Positions 38,501-51,186 of a stretch of 64,000 bases of DNA are shown piece after piece. The position numbers and the translations under genes are program-made. Within the stretch, counting starts at the first letter, position 1; the number at the start of each line of letters is the position of its first letter. This DNA comes from Escarpia spicata (taxonomy: Eukaryota; Annelida; Polychaeta; Sabellida; Siboglinidae), in NCBI GenBank assembly GCA_963995525.1, contig CAXEFP010000923.1:186001-250000 (forward strand), written 5' to 3'. The notes under the pieces were generated by a model, which ran no database searches, was not told the DNA's origin, and was given only the letters and a program-made list of their open reading frames with translations.

Positions 38501-41080
38501 AATATGTTCTTGTAACTTACGTGACGGGGATAAAACGGTAACATGCATTCCCATTTGGGGTTAATCTAGTTATGTGCGTAGCTTGATATCAATCTAGCCT
38601 TCGTGAAGATTTGTAACATGCAAAACATCTATTTGGGGTAAGACCACATTAAAGATCCTTCCGCCGAAAAAAGTGCACTACAAATACCGTTTTGTTGTGA
38701 TATGCATTAATTTTTTTCGAACACTTGGACATGGGACATGTTTGTCTCGTGAGTACTGAAGGTACTGCTGCTTTAGACAAGATAAAACTTGAAATGGTGA
38801 TGAGTTTTCACACCTATAACTTACGTAATATGTTCTTGTAACTTACGTGACGGAGATAGAACGGTAACATGCATTCCCATTTGTGGTTAATATAATTATG
38901 TGTGTAGCTTGATATCAATCTAGCCTTCGTGAAGATTTGTAACATGCAAAACATATATTTGGGGTAAGACCACATTAAGGATCCTTCCGCCGAAAAAAGT
39001 GAACTACAAATACCGTTTTGCTGTGATATGCATTAATTTTTTTCGAACATTTTGTCATGGGACATGTTTGTCTCGTGAGTACTGAATGTACTGCTGCTTT
39101 AGACAAGATAAAACATCAAATGGGGATGAGTTTTCACACCTATAACTTACGTAATATGTTCTTGTAACTTACGTGACGGGGATAAAACGGTAACATGCAT
39201 TCCCATTTGTGATTAATCTAGTTATGTGTGTAGCTTGATATCAATCTAGCCTTCGTGAAGATTTGTAACATGAAAAACAACTATTTGGGGTAAGACCACA
39301 TTAAGGATCCTTCCACCGAAAAAAGTGCACTACAAATACCGTTTTGCTGTGATATGCATTAATTTTTTTCGAACACTTGGACATGGGACATGTTTGTCTC
39401 GTGAGTACTGAAGGTACTGCTGCTTTAGACAAGAAAAAACTTCAAATGGGGATGAGTTTTCACACCTATAACTTACGTAATATGTTCTTGTAACTTACGT
39501 GACGGGGATAAAACGGTAACATGCATTCCCATTTGGGGTTAATCTAGTTATGTGTGTAGCTTGATATCAATCTAGCCTTCGTGAAGATTTGTAACATGCA
39601 AATCATCTATTTGGGATAAGACCACATTAAGGATCCTTCCGCCGAAAAAAGTGCACTACAAATACCGTTTTGCTGTGATATGCATTAATTTTTTTCGAAC
39701 ACTTTGACATGGGACACGTTTGTCTCGTGAGTACTGAATGTACTGCTGCTTTAGACAAGAAAAAACTTCAAATGGGGATTAGTTTTCACACCTATAACTT
39801 ACGTAATATGTTCTTGTAACTTACGTGACGGAGATAGAACGGTAACATGCATTCCCATTTGTGATTAATCTAGTTATGTGTGTAGCTTGATATAAATCTA
39901 GCCTTCGTGAAGATTTGTAACATGCAAAACATCAATTTGAGGTAAGACCACATTAAAGATCCTTCCGCCGAAAAAAGTGCATTACAAATACCGTTTTGTT
40001 GTGATATGCATTAATTTTTTTCGAACACTTGGACATGGGACATGTTTGTCTCGTGAGTACTGAAGGTACTGCTGCTTTAGACAAGATAAAACTTGAAATG
40101 GTGATGAGTTTTCACACCTATAACTTACGTAATATGTTCTTGTAACTTACGTGACGGAGATAGAACGGTAACATGCATTCCCATTTGTGGTTAATATAAT
40201 TATGTGTGTAGCTTGATATCAATCTAGCCTTCGTGAAGATTTGTAACATGCAAAACATATATTTGGGGTAAGACCACATTAAGGATCCTTCCGCCGAAAA
40301 AAGTGCACTACAAATACCGTTTTGCTGTGATATGCATTAATTTTTTTCGAACACTTGGACATGGGACATGTTTGTCTCGTGAGTACTGAAGGTACTGCTG
40401 CTTTAGACAAGAAAAAACTTCAAATGGGGATGAGTTTTCACACCTATAACTTACGTAATATGTTCTTGTAACTTACGTGACGGGGATAAAACGGTAACAT
40501 GCATTCCCATTTGGGGTTAATCTAGTTATGTGCGTAGCTTGATATCAATCTAGCCTTCGTGAAGATTTGTAACATGCAAAACATCTATTTGGGGTAAGAC
40601 CACATTAAAGATCCTTCCGCCGAAAAAAGTGCACTACAAATACCGTTTTGTTGTGATATGCATTAATTTTTTTCGAACACTTGGACATGGGACATGTTTG
40701 TCTCGTGAGTACTGAAGGTACTGCTGCTTTAGACAAGATAAAACTTGAAATGGTGATGAGTTTTCACACCTATAACTTACGTAATATGTTCTTGTAACTT
40801 ACGTGACGGAGATAGAACGGTAACATGCATTCCCATTTGTGGTTAATATAATTATGTGTGTAGCTTGATATCAATCTAGCCTTCGTGAAGATTTGTAACA
40901 TGCAAAACATATATTTGGGGTAAGACCACATTAAGGATCCTTCCGCCGAAAAAAGTGAACTACAAATACCGTTTTGCTGTGATATGCATTAATTTTTTTC
41001 GAACATTTTGTCATGGGACATGTTTGTCTCGTGAGTACTGAATGTACTGCTGCTTTAGACAAGATAAAACATCAAATGGG
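35539..41080. repeat. Six-monomer HOR, module B (1956 bp), 2.8 copies
   Basis: Units start at 35539, 37495 and 39451; the third ends after five monomers at 41080. GTGCGTAGC recurs at about 36618, 38574 and 40530, and ATGAAAAACAAC at 37314 and 39270, all at 1956 bp steps. Order: CAAATCATC with GGGACACG; GATTAG with CATCAATTTGAGG and TTTTGTTGTG; GTGGTT with CATATAT; GTGCGTAGC with TTTTGTTGTG; GTGGTT with GTGAACTAC and TTTTGTCATGG; GTGATT with ATGAAAAACAAC. The module also occurs at 23477-25432. Private changes: GATGAG instead of GATTAG at 37821, and TTGATATAAATC near 39889. Confidence 0.92.
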
Positions 41081-44000
41081 GATGAGTTTTCACACCTATA
41101 ACTTACGTAATATGTTCTTGTAACTTACGTGACGGGGATAAAACGGTAACATGCATTCCCATTTGCGGTTAATCTAGTTATGTGTGTAGCTTGATATCAA
41201 TCTACCCTTCTTGAAGATTTGTAACATGCAAAACATCTATTTGGGGTAAGACCACATTAAGGATCCTTCCGCCGAAAAAAGTGCACTACAAATACCGTTT
41301 TGCTGTGATATGCATTAATTTTTTTCGAACATTTTGACATGGGACATGTTTGTCTCGTGAGTACTGAATGTACTGCTGCTTTAGACAAGAAAAAACTTCA
41401 AATGGGGATTAGTTTTCACACCTATAACTTACGTAATATGTTCTTGTAACTTACGTGACGGAGATAGAACGGTAACATGCATTCCCATTTGTGATTAATC
41501 TAGTTATGTGTGTAGCTTGATATCAATCTAGCCTTCGTGAAGATTTGTAACATGCAAAACATCTATTTGGGGTAAGACCACATTAAAGATCCTTCCGCCG
41601 AAAAAAGTGCACTACAAATACCGTTTTGCTGTGATATGCATTAATTTTTTTCGAACACTTTGATATGGGACATGTTTGTCTCGTGAGTACTGAAGGTACT
41701 GCTGCTTTAGACATGAAAAAACTTCAAATGGGGATGAGTTTTCACACCTATAACTTACGTAATATGTTCTTGTAACTTACGTGACGGGGATAAAACGGTA
41801 ACATGCATTCCCATTTGGGGTTAATCTAGTTATGTGTGTAGCTTGATATCAATCTAGCCTTCGTGAAGATTTGTAACATGCAAAACATCTATTTGGGGTA
41901 AGACCACATTAAGGATCCTTCCGCCGAAAAAAGTGAACTACAAATACCGTTTTGCTGTGATATGCATTAATTTTTTTCGAACATTTTGACATGGGACATG
42001 TTTGTCTCGTGAGTACTGAATGTACTGCTGCTTTAGACAAGATAAAACATCAAATGGGGATGAGTTTTCACACCTATAACTTACGTAATATGTTCTTGTA
42101 ACTTACGTGACGGGGATAAAACGGTAACATGCATTCCCATTTGCGGTTAATCTAGTTATGTGTGTAGCTTGATATCAATCTACCCTTCGTGAAGATTTGT
42201 AACATGCAAAACATATATTTGGGGTAAGACCACATTAAAGATCCTTCCGCCGAAAAAAGTGCACTACAAATACCGTTTTGCTGTGATATGCATTAATTTT
42301 TTTCGAACACTTTGATATGGGACATGTTTGTCTCGTGAGTACTGAAGGTACTGCTGCTTTAGACATGAAAAAACTTCAAATGGGGATGAGTTTTCACACC
42401 TATAACTTACGTAATATGTTCTTGTAACTTACGTGACGGAGATAGAACGGTAACATGCATTCCCATTTGTGATTAATCTAGTTATGTGTGTAGCTTGATA
42501 TCAATCTAGCCTTCGTGAAGATTTGTAAGATGCAAAACATATATTTGGGGTAAGACCACATTAAGGATCATTCCACCGAAAAAAGTGCACTACAAATACC
42601 GTTTTGCTGTGATATGCATTAATTTTTTTCGAACACTTGGACATGGGACATGTTTGTCTCGTAAGTACTGAAGGTACTGCTGCTTTAGACAAGATAAAAC
42701 TTGAAATGTTGATGAGTTTTCACACCTATAACTTACGTAATATGTTCTTGTAACTTACGTGACGGAGATAGAACGGTAACATGCATTCCCATTTGTGGTT
42801 AATCTAATTATGTGTGTAGCTTGATATCAATCTAGCCTTCGTGAAGATTTGTAACATGCAAAACATATATTTGGGGTAAGACCACATTAAGGATCCTTCC
42901 GCCGAAAAAAGTGCACTACAAATACCGTTTTGCTGTGATATGCATTAATTTTTTTCGAACACTTGGACATGGGACATGTTTGTCTCGTGAGTATTGAAGG
43001 TACTGCTGCTTTAGACAAGAAAAAACTTCAAATGGGGATGAGTTTTCACACCTATAACTTACGTAATATGTTCTTGTAACTTACGTGACGGGGATAAAAC
43101 GGTAACATGCATTCCCATTTGGGGTTAATCTAGTTATGTGCGTAGCTTGATATCAATCTAGCCTTCGTGAAGATTTGTAACATGCAAAACATCTATTTGG
43201 GGTAAGACCACATTAAAGATCCTTCCGCCGAAAAAAGTGCACTACAAATACCGTTTTGCTGTGATATGCATTAATTTTTTTCGAACACTTTGATATGGGA
43301 CATGTTTGTCTCGTGAGTACTGAAGGTACTGCTGCTTTAGACAAGAAAAAATTTCAAATGGGGATGAGTTTTCACACATATAACTTACGTAATATGTTCT
43401 TGTAACTTACGTGACGGGGATAAAACGGTAACATGCATTCCCATTTGGGGTTAATCTAGTTATGTGTGTAGCTTGATATCAATCTAGCCTTCGTGAAGAT
43501 TTGTAACATGCAAAACATATATTTGGGGTAAGACCACATTAAGGATCCTTCCGCCGAAAAAAGTGAACTACAAATACCGTTTTGCTGTGATATGCATTAA
43601 TTTTTTTCGAACATTTTGTCATGGGACATGTTTGTCTCGTGAGTACTGAATGTACTGCTGCTTTAGACAAGATAAAACATCAAATGGGGATGAGTTTTCA
43701 CACCTATAACTTACGTAATATGTTCTTGTAACTTACGTGACGGGGATAAAACGGTAACATGCATTCCCATTTGCGGTTAATCTAGTTATGTGTGTAGCTT
43801 GATATCAATCTAGCCTTCGTGAAGATTTGTAACATGCAAAACATCTATTTGGGGTAAGACCACATTAAAGATCCTTCCGCCGAAAAAAGTGCACTACAAA
43901 TACCGTTTTGTTGTGATATGCATTAATTTTTTTCGAACACTTGGACATGGGACATGTTTGTCTCGTGAGTACTGAAGGTACTGCTGCTTTAGACAAGATA

Positions 44001-47000
44001 AAACTTGAAATGGTGATGAGTTTTCACACCTATAACTTACGTAATATGTTCTTGTAACTTACGTGACGGAGATAGAACGGTAACATGCATTCCCATTTGT
44101 GGTTAATATAATTATGTGTGTAGCTTGATATCAATCTAGCCTTCGTGAAGATTTGTAACATGCAAAACATATATTTGGGGTAAGACCACATTAAGGATCC
44201 TTCCGCCGAAAAAAGTGAACTACAAATACCGTTTTGCTGTGATATGCATTAATTTTTTTCGAACATTTTGTCATGGGACATGTTTGTCTCGTGAGTACTG
44301 AATGTACTGCTGCTTTAGACAAGATAAAACATCAAATGGGGATGAGTTTTCACACCTATAACTTACGTAATATGTTCTTGTAACTTACGTGACGGGGATA
44401 AAACGGTAACATGCATTCCCATTTGCGGTTAATCTAGTTATGTGTGTAGCTTGATATCAATCTACCCTTCTTGAAGATTTGTAACATGCAAAACATCTAT
44501 TTGGGGTAAGACCACATTAAGGATCCTTCCGCCGAAAAAAGTGCACTACAAATACCGTTTTGCTGTGATATGCATTAATTTTTTTCGAACATTTTGACAT
44601 GGGACATGTTTGTCTCGTGAGTACTGAATGTACTGCTGCTTTAGACAAGAAAAAACTTCAAATGGGGATTAGTTTTCACACCTATAACTTACGTAATATG
44701 TTCTTGTAACTTACGTGACGGAGATAGAACGGTAACATGCATTCCCATTTGTGATTAATCTAGTTATGTGTGTAGCTTGATATCAATCTAGCCTTCGTGA
44801 AGATTTGTAACATGCAAAACATCTATTTGGGGTAAGACCACATTAAAGATCCTTCCGCCGAAAAAAGTGCACTACAAATACCGTTTTGCTGTGATATGCA
44901 TTAATTTTTTTCGAACACTTTGATATGGGACATGTTTGTCTCGTGAGTACTGAAGGTACTGCTGCTTTAGACATGAAAAAACTTCAAATGGGGATGAGTT
45001 TTCACACCTATAACTTACGTAATATGTTCTTGTAACTTACGTGACGGGGATAAAACGGTAACATGCATTCCCATTTGGGGTTAATCTAGTTATGTGTGTA
45101 GCTTGATATCAATCTAGCCTTCGTGAAGATTTGTAACATGCAAAACATCTATTTGGGGTAAGACCACATTAAGGATCCTTCCGCCGAAAAAAGTGAACTA
45201 CAAATACCGTTTTGCTGTGATATGCATTAATTTTTTTCGAACATTTTGACATGGGACATGTTTGTCTCGTGAGTACTGAATGTACTGCTGCTTTAGACAA
45301 GATAAAACATCAAATGGGGATGAGTTTTCACACCTATAACTTACGTAATATGTTCTTGTAACTTACGTGACGGGGATAAAACGGTAACATGCATTCCCAT
45401 TTGCGGTTAATCTAGTTATGTGTGTAGCTTGATATCAATCTACCCTTCGTGAAGATTTGTAACATGCAAAACATATATTTGGGGTAAGACCACATTAAAG
45501 ATCCTTCCGCCGAAAAAAGTGCACTACAAATACCGTTTTGCTGTGATATGCATTAATTTTTTTCGAACACTTTGATATGGGACATGTTTGTCTCGTGAGT
45601 ACTGAAGGTACTGCTGCTTTAGACATGAAAAAACTTCAAATGGGGATGAGTTTTCACACCTATAACTTACGTAATATGTTCTTGTAACTTACGTGACGGA
45701 GATAGAACGGTAACATGCATTCCCATTTGTGATTAATCTAGTTATGTGTGTAGCTTGATATCAATCTAGCCTTCGTGAAGATTTGTAAGATGCAAAACAT
45801 ATATTTGGGGTAAGACCACATTAAGGATCATTCCACCGAAAAAAGTGCACTACAAATACCGTTTTGCTGTGATATGCATTAATTTTTTTCGAACACTTGG
45901 ACATGGGACATGTTTGTCTCGTAAGTACTGAAGGTACTGCTGCTTTAGACAAGATAAAACTTGAAATGTTGATGAGTTTTCACACCTATAACTTACGTAA
46001 TATGTTCTTGTAACTTACGTGACGGAGATAGAACGGTAACATGCATTCCCATTTGTGGTTAATCTAATTATGTGTGTAGCTTGATATCAATCTAGCCTTC
46101 GTGAAGATTTGTAACATGCAAAACATATATTTGGGGTAAGACCACATTAAGGATCCTTCCGCCGAAAAAAGTGCACTACAAATACCGTTTTGCTGTGATA
46201 TGCATTAATTTTTTTCGAACACTTGGACATGGGACATGTTTGTCTCGTGAGTATTGAAGGTACTGCTGCTTTAGACAAGAAAAAACTTCAAATGGGGATG
46301 AGTTTTCACACCTATAACTTACGTAATATGTTCTTGTAACTTACGTGACGGGGATAAAACGGTAACATGCATTCCCATTTGGGGTTAATCTAGTTATGTG
46401 CGTAGCTTGATATCAATCTAGCCTTCGTGAAGATTTGTAACATGCAAAACATCTATTTGGGGTAAGACCACATTAAAGATCCTTCCGCCGAAAAAAGTGC
46501 ACTACAAATACCGTTTTGCTGTGATATGCATTAATTTTTTTCGAACACTTTGATATGGGACATGTTTGTCTCGTGAGTACTGAAGGTACTGCTGCTTTAG
46601 ACAAGAAAAAATTTCAAATGGGGATGAGTTTTCACACATATAACTTACGTAATATGTTCTTGTAACTTACGTGACGGGGATAAAACGGTAACATGCATTC
46701 CCATTTGGGGTTAATCTAGTTATGTGTGTAGCTTGATATCAATCTAGCCTTCGTGAAGATTTGTAACATGCAAAACATATATTTGGGGTAAGACCACATT
46801 AAGGATCCTTCCGCCGAAAAAAGTGAACTACAAATACCGTTTTGCTGTGATATGCATTAATTTTTTTCGAACATTTTGTCATGGGACATGTTTGTCTCGT
46901 GAGTACTGAATGTACTGCTGCTTTAGACAAGATAAAACATCAAATGGGGATGAGTTTTCACACCTATAACTTACGTAATATGTTCTTGTAACTTACGTGA

Positions 47001-47600
47001 CGGGGATAAAACGGTAACATGCATTCCCATTTGCGGTTAATCTAGTTATGTGTGTAGCTTGATATCAATCTACCCTTCGTGAAGATTTGTAACATGCAAA
47101 ACATCTATTTGGGGTAAGACCACATTAAAGATCCTTCCGCCGAAAAAAGTGCACTACAAATACCGTTTTGTTGTGATATGCATTAATTTTTTTCGAACAC
47201 TTGGACATGGGACATGTTTGTCTCGTGAGTACTGAAGGTACTGCTGCTTTAGACAAGATAAAACTTGAAATGGTGATGAGTTTTCACACCTATAACTTAC
47301 GTAATATGTTCTTGTAACTTACGTGACGGAGATAGAACGGTAACATGCATTCCCATTTGTGGTTAATATAATTATGTGTGTAGCTTGATATCAATCTAGC
47401 CTTCGTGAAGATTTGTAACATGCAAAACATATATTTGGGGTAAGACCACATTAAGGATCCTTCCGCCGAAAAAAGTGAACTACAAATACCGTTTTGCTGT
47501 GATATGCATTAATTTTTTTCGAACATTTTGTCATGGGACATGTTTGTCTCGTGAGTACTGAATGTACTGCTGCTTTAGACAAGATAAAACATCAAATGGG
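41081..47600. repeat. Ten-monomer HOR (3260 bp), two copies
   Basis: Units run 41081-44340 and 44341-47600. Markers at an offset of exactly 3260: CTACCCTTCTTGAAG (41196 and 44456), GTAAGATGC (42526 and 45786), AAATGTTGATGAG, GAGTATTGAAGG, and ACACATATAAC in the eighth monomer. The ninth monomer differs (CTAGCCTTCG at 43809, CTACCCTTCG at 47069). GACATGAAAAAAC is common here and absent from 15 to 41 kb. The module pattern continues into 47601 onwards, where the first four monomers are duplicated. Confidence 0.92.
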
Positions 47601-50208
47601 GATGAGTTTTCACACCTATAACTTACGTAATATGTTCTTGTAACTTACGTGACGGGGATAAAACGGTAACATGCATTCCCATTTGCGGTTAATCTAGTTA
47701 TGTGTGTAGCTTGATATCAATCTACCCTTCGTGAAGATTTGTAACATGCAAAACATCTATTTGGGGTAAGACCACATTAAGGATCCTTCCGCCGAAAAAA
47801 GTGCACTACAAATACCGTTTTGCTGTGATATGCATTAATTTTTTTCGAACATTTTGACATGGGACATGTTTGTCTCGTGAGTACTGAATGTACTGCTGCT
47901 TTAGACAAGAAAAAACTTCAAATGGGGATTAGTTTTCACACCTATAACTTACGTAATATGTTCTTGTAACTTACGTGACGGAGATAGAACGGTAACATGC
48001 ATTCCCATTTGTGATTAATCTAGTTATGTGTGTAGCTTGATATCAATCTAGCCTTCGTGAAGATTTGTAACATGCAAAACATCTATTTGGGGTAAGACCA
48101 CATTAAAGATCCTTCCGCCGAAAAAAGTGCACTACAAATACCGTTTTGCTGTGATATGCATTAATTTTTTTCGAACACTTTGATATGGGACATGTTTGTC
48201 TCGTGAGTACTGAAGGTACTGCTGCTTTAGACATGAAAAAACTTCAAATGGGGATGAGTTTTCACACCTATAACTTACGTAATATGTTCTTGTAACTTAC
48301 GTGACGGGGATAAAACGGTAACATGCATTCCCATTTGGGGTTAATCTAGTTATGTGTGTAGCTTGATATCAATCTAGCCTTCGTGAAGATTTGTAACATG
48401 CAAAACATCTATTTGGGGTAAGACCACATTAAGGATCCTTCCGCCGAAAAAAGTGAACTACAAATACCGTTTTGCTGTGATATGCATTAATTTTTTTCGA
48501 ACATTTTGACATGGGACATGTTTGTCTCGTGAGTACTGAATGTACTGCTGCTTTAGACAAGATAAAACATCAAATGGGGATGAGTTTTCACACCTATAAC
48601 TTACGTAATATGTTCTTGTAACTTACGTGACGGGGATAAAACGGTAACATGCATTCCCATTTGCGGTTAATCTAGTTATGTGTGTAGCTTGATATCAATC
48701 TACCCTTCGTGAAGATTTGTAACATGCAAAACATATATTTGGGGTAAGACCACATTAAAGATCCTTCCGCCGAAAAAAGTGCACTACAAATACCGTTTTG
48801 CTGTGATATGCATTAATTTTTTTCGAACACTTTGATATGGGACATGTTTGTCTCGTGAGTACTGAAGGTACTGCTGCTTTAGACATGAAAAAACATCAAA
48901 TGGGGATGAGTTTTCACACCTATAACTTACGTAATATGTTCTTGTAACTTACGTGACGGGGATAAAACGGTAACATGCATTCCCATTTGCGGTTAATCTA
49001 GTTATGTGTGTAGCTTGATATCAATCTACCCTTCGTGAAGATTTGTAACATGCAAAACATCTATTTGGGGTAAGACCACATTAAGGATCCTTCCGCCGAA
49101 AAAAGTGCACTACAAATACCGTTTTGCTGTGATATGCATTAATTTTTTTCGAACATTTTGACATGGGACATGTTTGTCTCGTGAGTACTGAATGTACTGC
49201 TGCTTTAGACAAGAAAAAACTTCAAATGGGGATTAGTTTTCACACCTATAACTTACGTAATATGTTCTTGTAACTTACGTGACGGAGATAGAACGGTAAC
49301 ATGCATTCCCATTTGTGATTAATCTAGTTATGTGTGTAGCTTGATATCAATCTAGCCTTCGTGAAGATTTGTAACATGCAAAACATCTATTTGGGGTAAG
49401 ACCACATTAAAGATCCTTCCGCCGAAAAAAGTGCACTACAAATACCGTTTTGCTGTGATATGCATTAATTTTTTTCGAACACTTTGATATGGGACATGTT
49501 TGTCTCGTGAGTACTGAAGGTACTGCTGCTTTAGACATGAAAAAACTTCAAATGGGGATGAGTTTTCACACCTATAACTTACGTAATATGTTCTTGTAAC
49601 TTACGTGACGGGGATAAAACGGTAACATGCATTCCCATTTGGGGTTAATCTAGTTATGTGTGTAGCTTGATATCAATCTAGCCTTCGTGAAGATTTGTAA
49701 CATGCAAAACATCTATTTGGGGTAAGACCACATTAAGGATCCTTCCGCCGAAAAAAGTGAACTACAAATACCGTTTTGCTGTGATATGCATTAATTTTTT
49801 TCGAACATTTTGACATGGGACATGTTTGTCTCGTGAGTACTGAATGTACTGCTGCTTTAGACAAGATAAAACATCAAATGGGGATGAGTTTTCACACCTA
49901 TAACTTACGTAATATGTTCTTGTAACTTACGTGACGGGGATAAAACGGTAACATGCATTCCCATTTGCGGTTAATCTAGTTATGTGTGTAGCTTGATATC
50001 AATCTACCCTTCGTGAAGATTTGTAACATGCAAAACATATATTTGGGGTAAGACCACATTAAAGATCCTTCCGCCGAAAAAAGTGCACTACAAATACCGT
50101 TTTGCTGTGATATGCATTAATTTTTTTCGAACACTTTGATATGGGACATGTTTGTCTCGTGAGTACTGAAGGTACTGCTGCTTTAGACATGAAAAAACTT
50201 CAAATGGG
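47601..50208. repeat. Four-monomer HOR (1304 bp), two copies
   Basis: Units run 47601-48904 and 48905-50208, each equal to the first four monomers of the preceding 10-mer. The GCGGTT marker recurs at 47682 and 48986 and again at 48660 and 49964. The junction is visible near 48884-48905, where GACATGAAAAAAC is followed by ATCAAATGGGG instead of the usual TTCAAATGGGG. The monomer end belongs to one subtype and the next start to another. The duplication lengthens the distance between successive GTAAGATGC markers from 3260 (42526 to 45786) to 4564 (45786 to 50350). Confidence 0.92.
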
Positions 50209-51186
50209 GATGAGTTTTCACACCTATAACTTACGTAATATGTTCTTGTAACTTACGTGACGGAGATAGAACGGTAACATGCATTCCCATTTGTGATTAA
50301 TCTAGTTATGTGTGTAGCTTGATATCAATCTAGCCTTCGTGAAGATTTGTAAGATGCAAAACATATATTTGGGGTAAGACCACATTAAGGATCATTCCAC
50401 CGAAAAAAGTGCACTACAAATACCGTTTTGCTGTGATATGCATTAATTTTTTTCGAACACTTGGACATGGGACATGTTTGTCTCGTAAGTACTGAAGGTA
50501 CTGCTGCTTTAGACAAGATAAAACTTGAAATGTTGATGAGTTTTCACACCTATAACTTACGTAATATGTTCTTGTAACTTACGTGACGGAGATAGAACGG
50601 TAACATGCATTCCCATTTGTGGTTAATCTAATTATGTGTGTAGCTTGATATCAATCTAGCCTTCGTGAAGATTTGTAACATGCAAAACATATATTTGGGG
50701 TAAGACCACATTAAGGATCCTTCCGCCGAAAAAAGTGCACTACAAATACCGTTTTGCTGTGATATGCATTAATTTTTTTCGAACACTTGGACATGGGACA
50801 TGTTTGTCTCGTGAGTATTGAAGGTACTGCTGCTTTAGACAAGAAAAAACTTCAAATGGGGATGAGTTTTCACACCTATAACTTACGTAATATGTTCTTG
50901 TAACTTACGTGACGGGGATAAAACGGTAACATGCATTCCCATTTGGGGTTAATCTAGTTATGTGCGTAGCTTGATATCAATCTAGCCTTCGTGAAGATTT
51001 GTAACATGCAAAACATCTATTTGGGGTAAGACCACATTAAAGATCCTTCCGCCGAAAAAAGTGCACTACAAATACCGTTTTGCTGTGATATGCATTAATT
51101 TTTTTCGAACACTTTGATATGGGACATGTTTGTCTCGTGAGTACTGAAGGTACTGCTGCTTTAGACAAGAAAAAATTTCAAATGGG
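50209..51186. repeat. Three monomers continuing the ten-mer order
   Basis: These correspond to the fifth to seventh monomers of the 41081 unit: GTAAGATGC with GGATCATTCC and CTCGTAAGTAC; GTTGATGAG with GTGGTTAATCTAATT and GAGTATTG; GTGCGTAGC ending in AAAAAATTTC. They resume the 10-mer order after the four-monomer duplication and lead into the hybrid at 51187. Confidence 0.85.
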
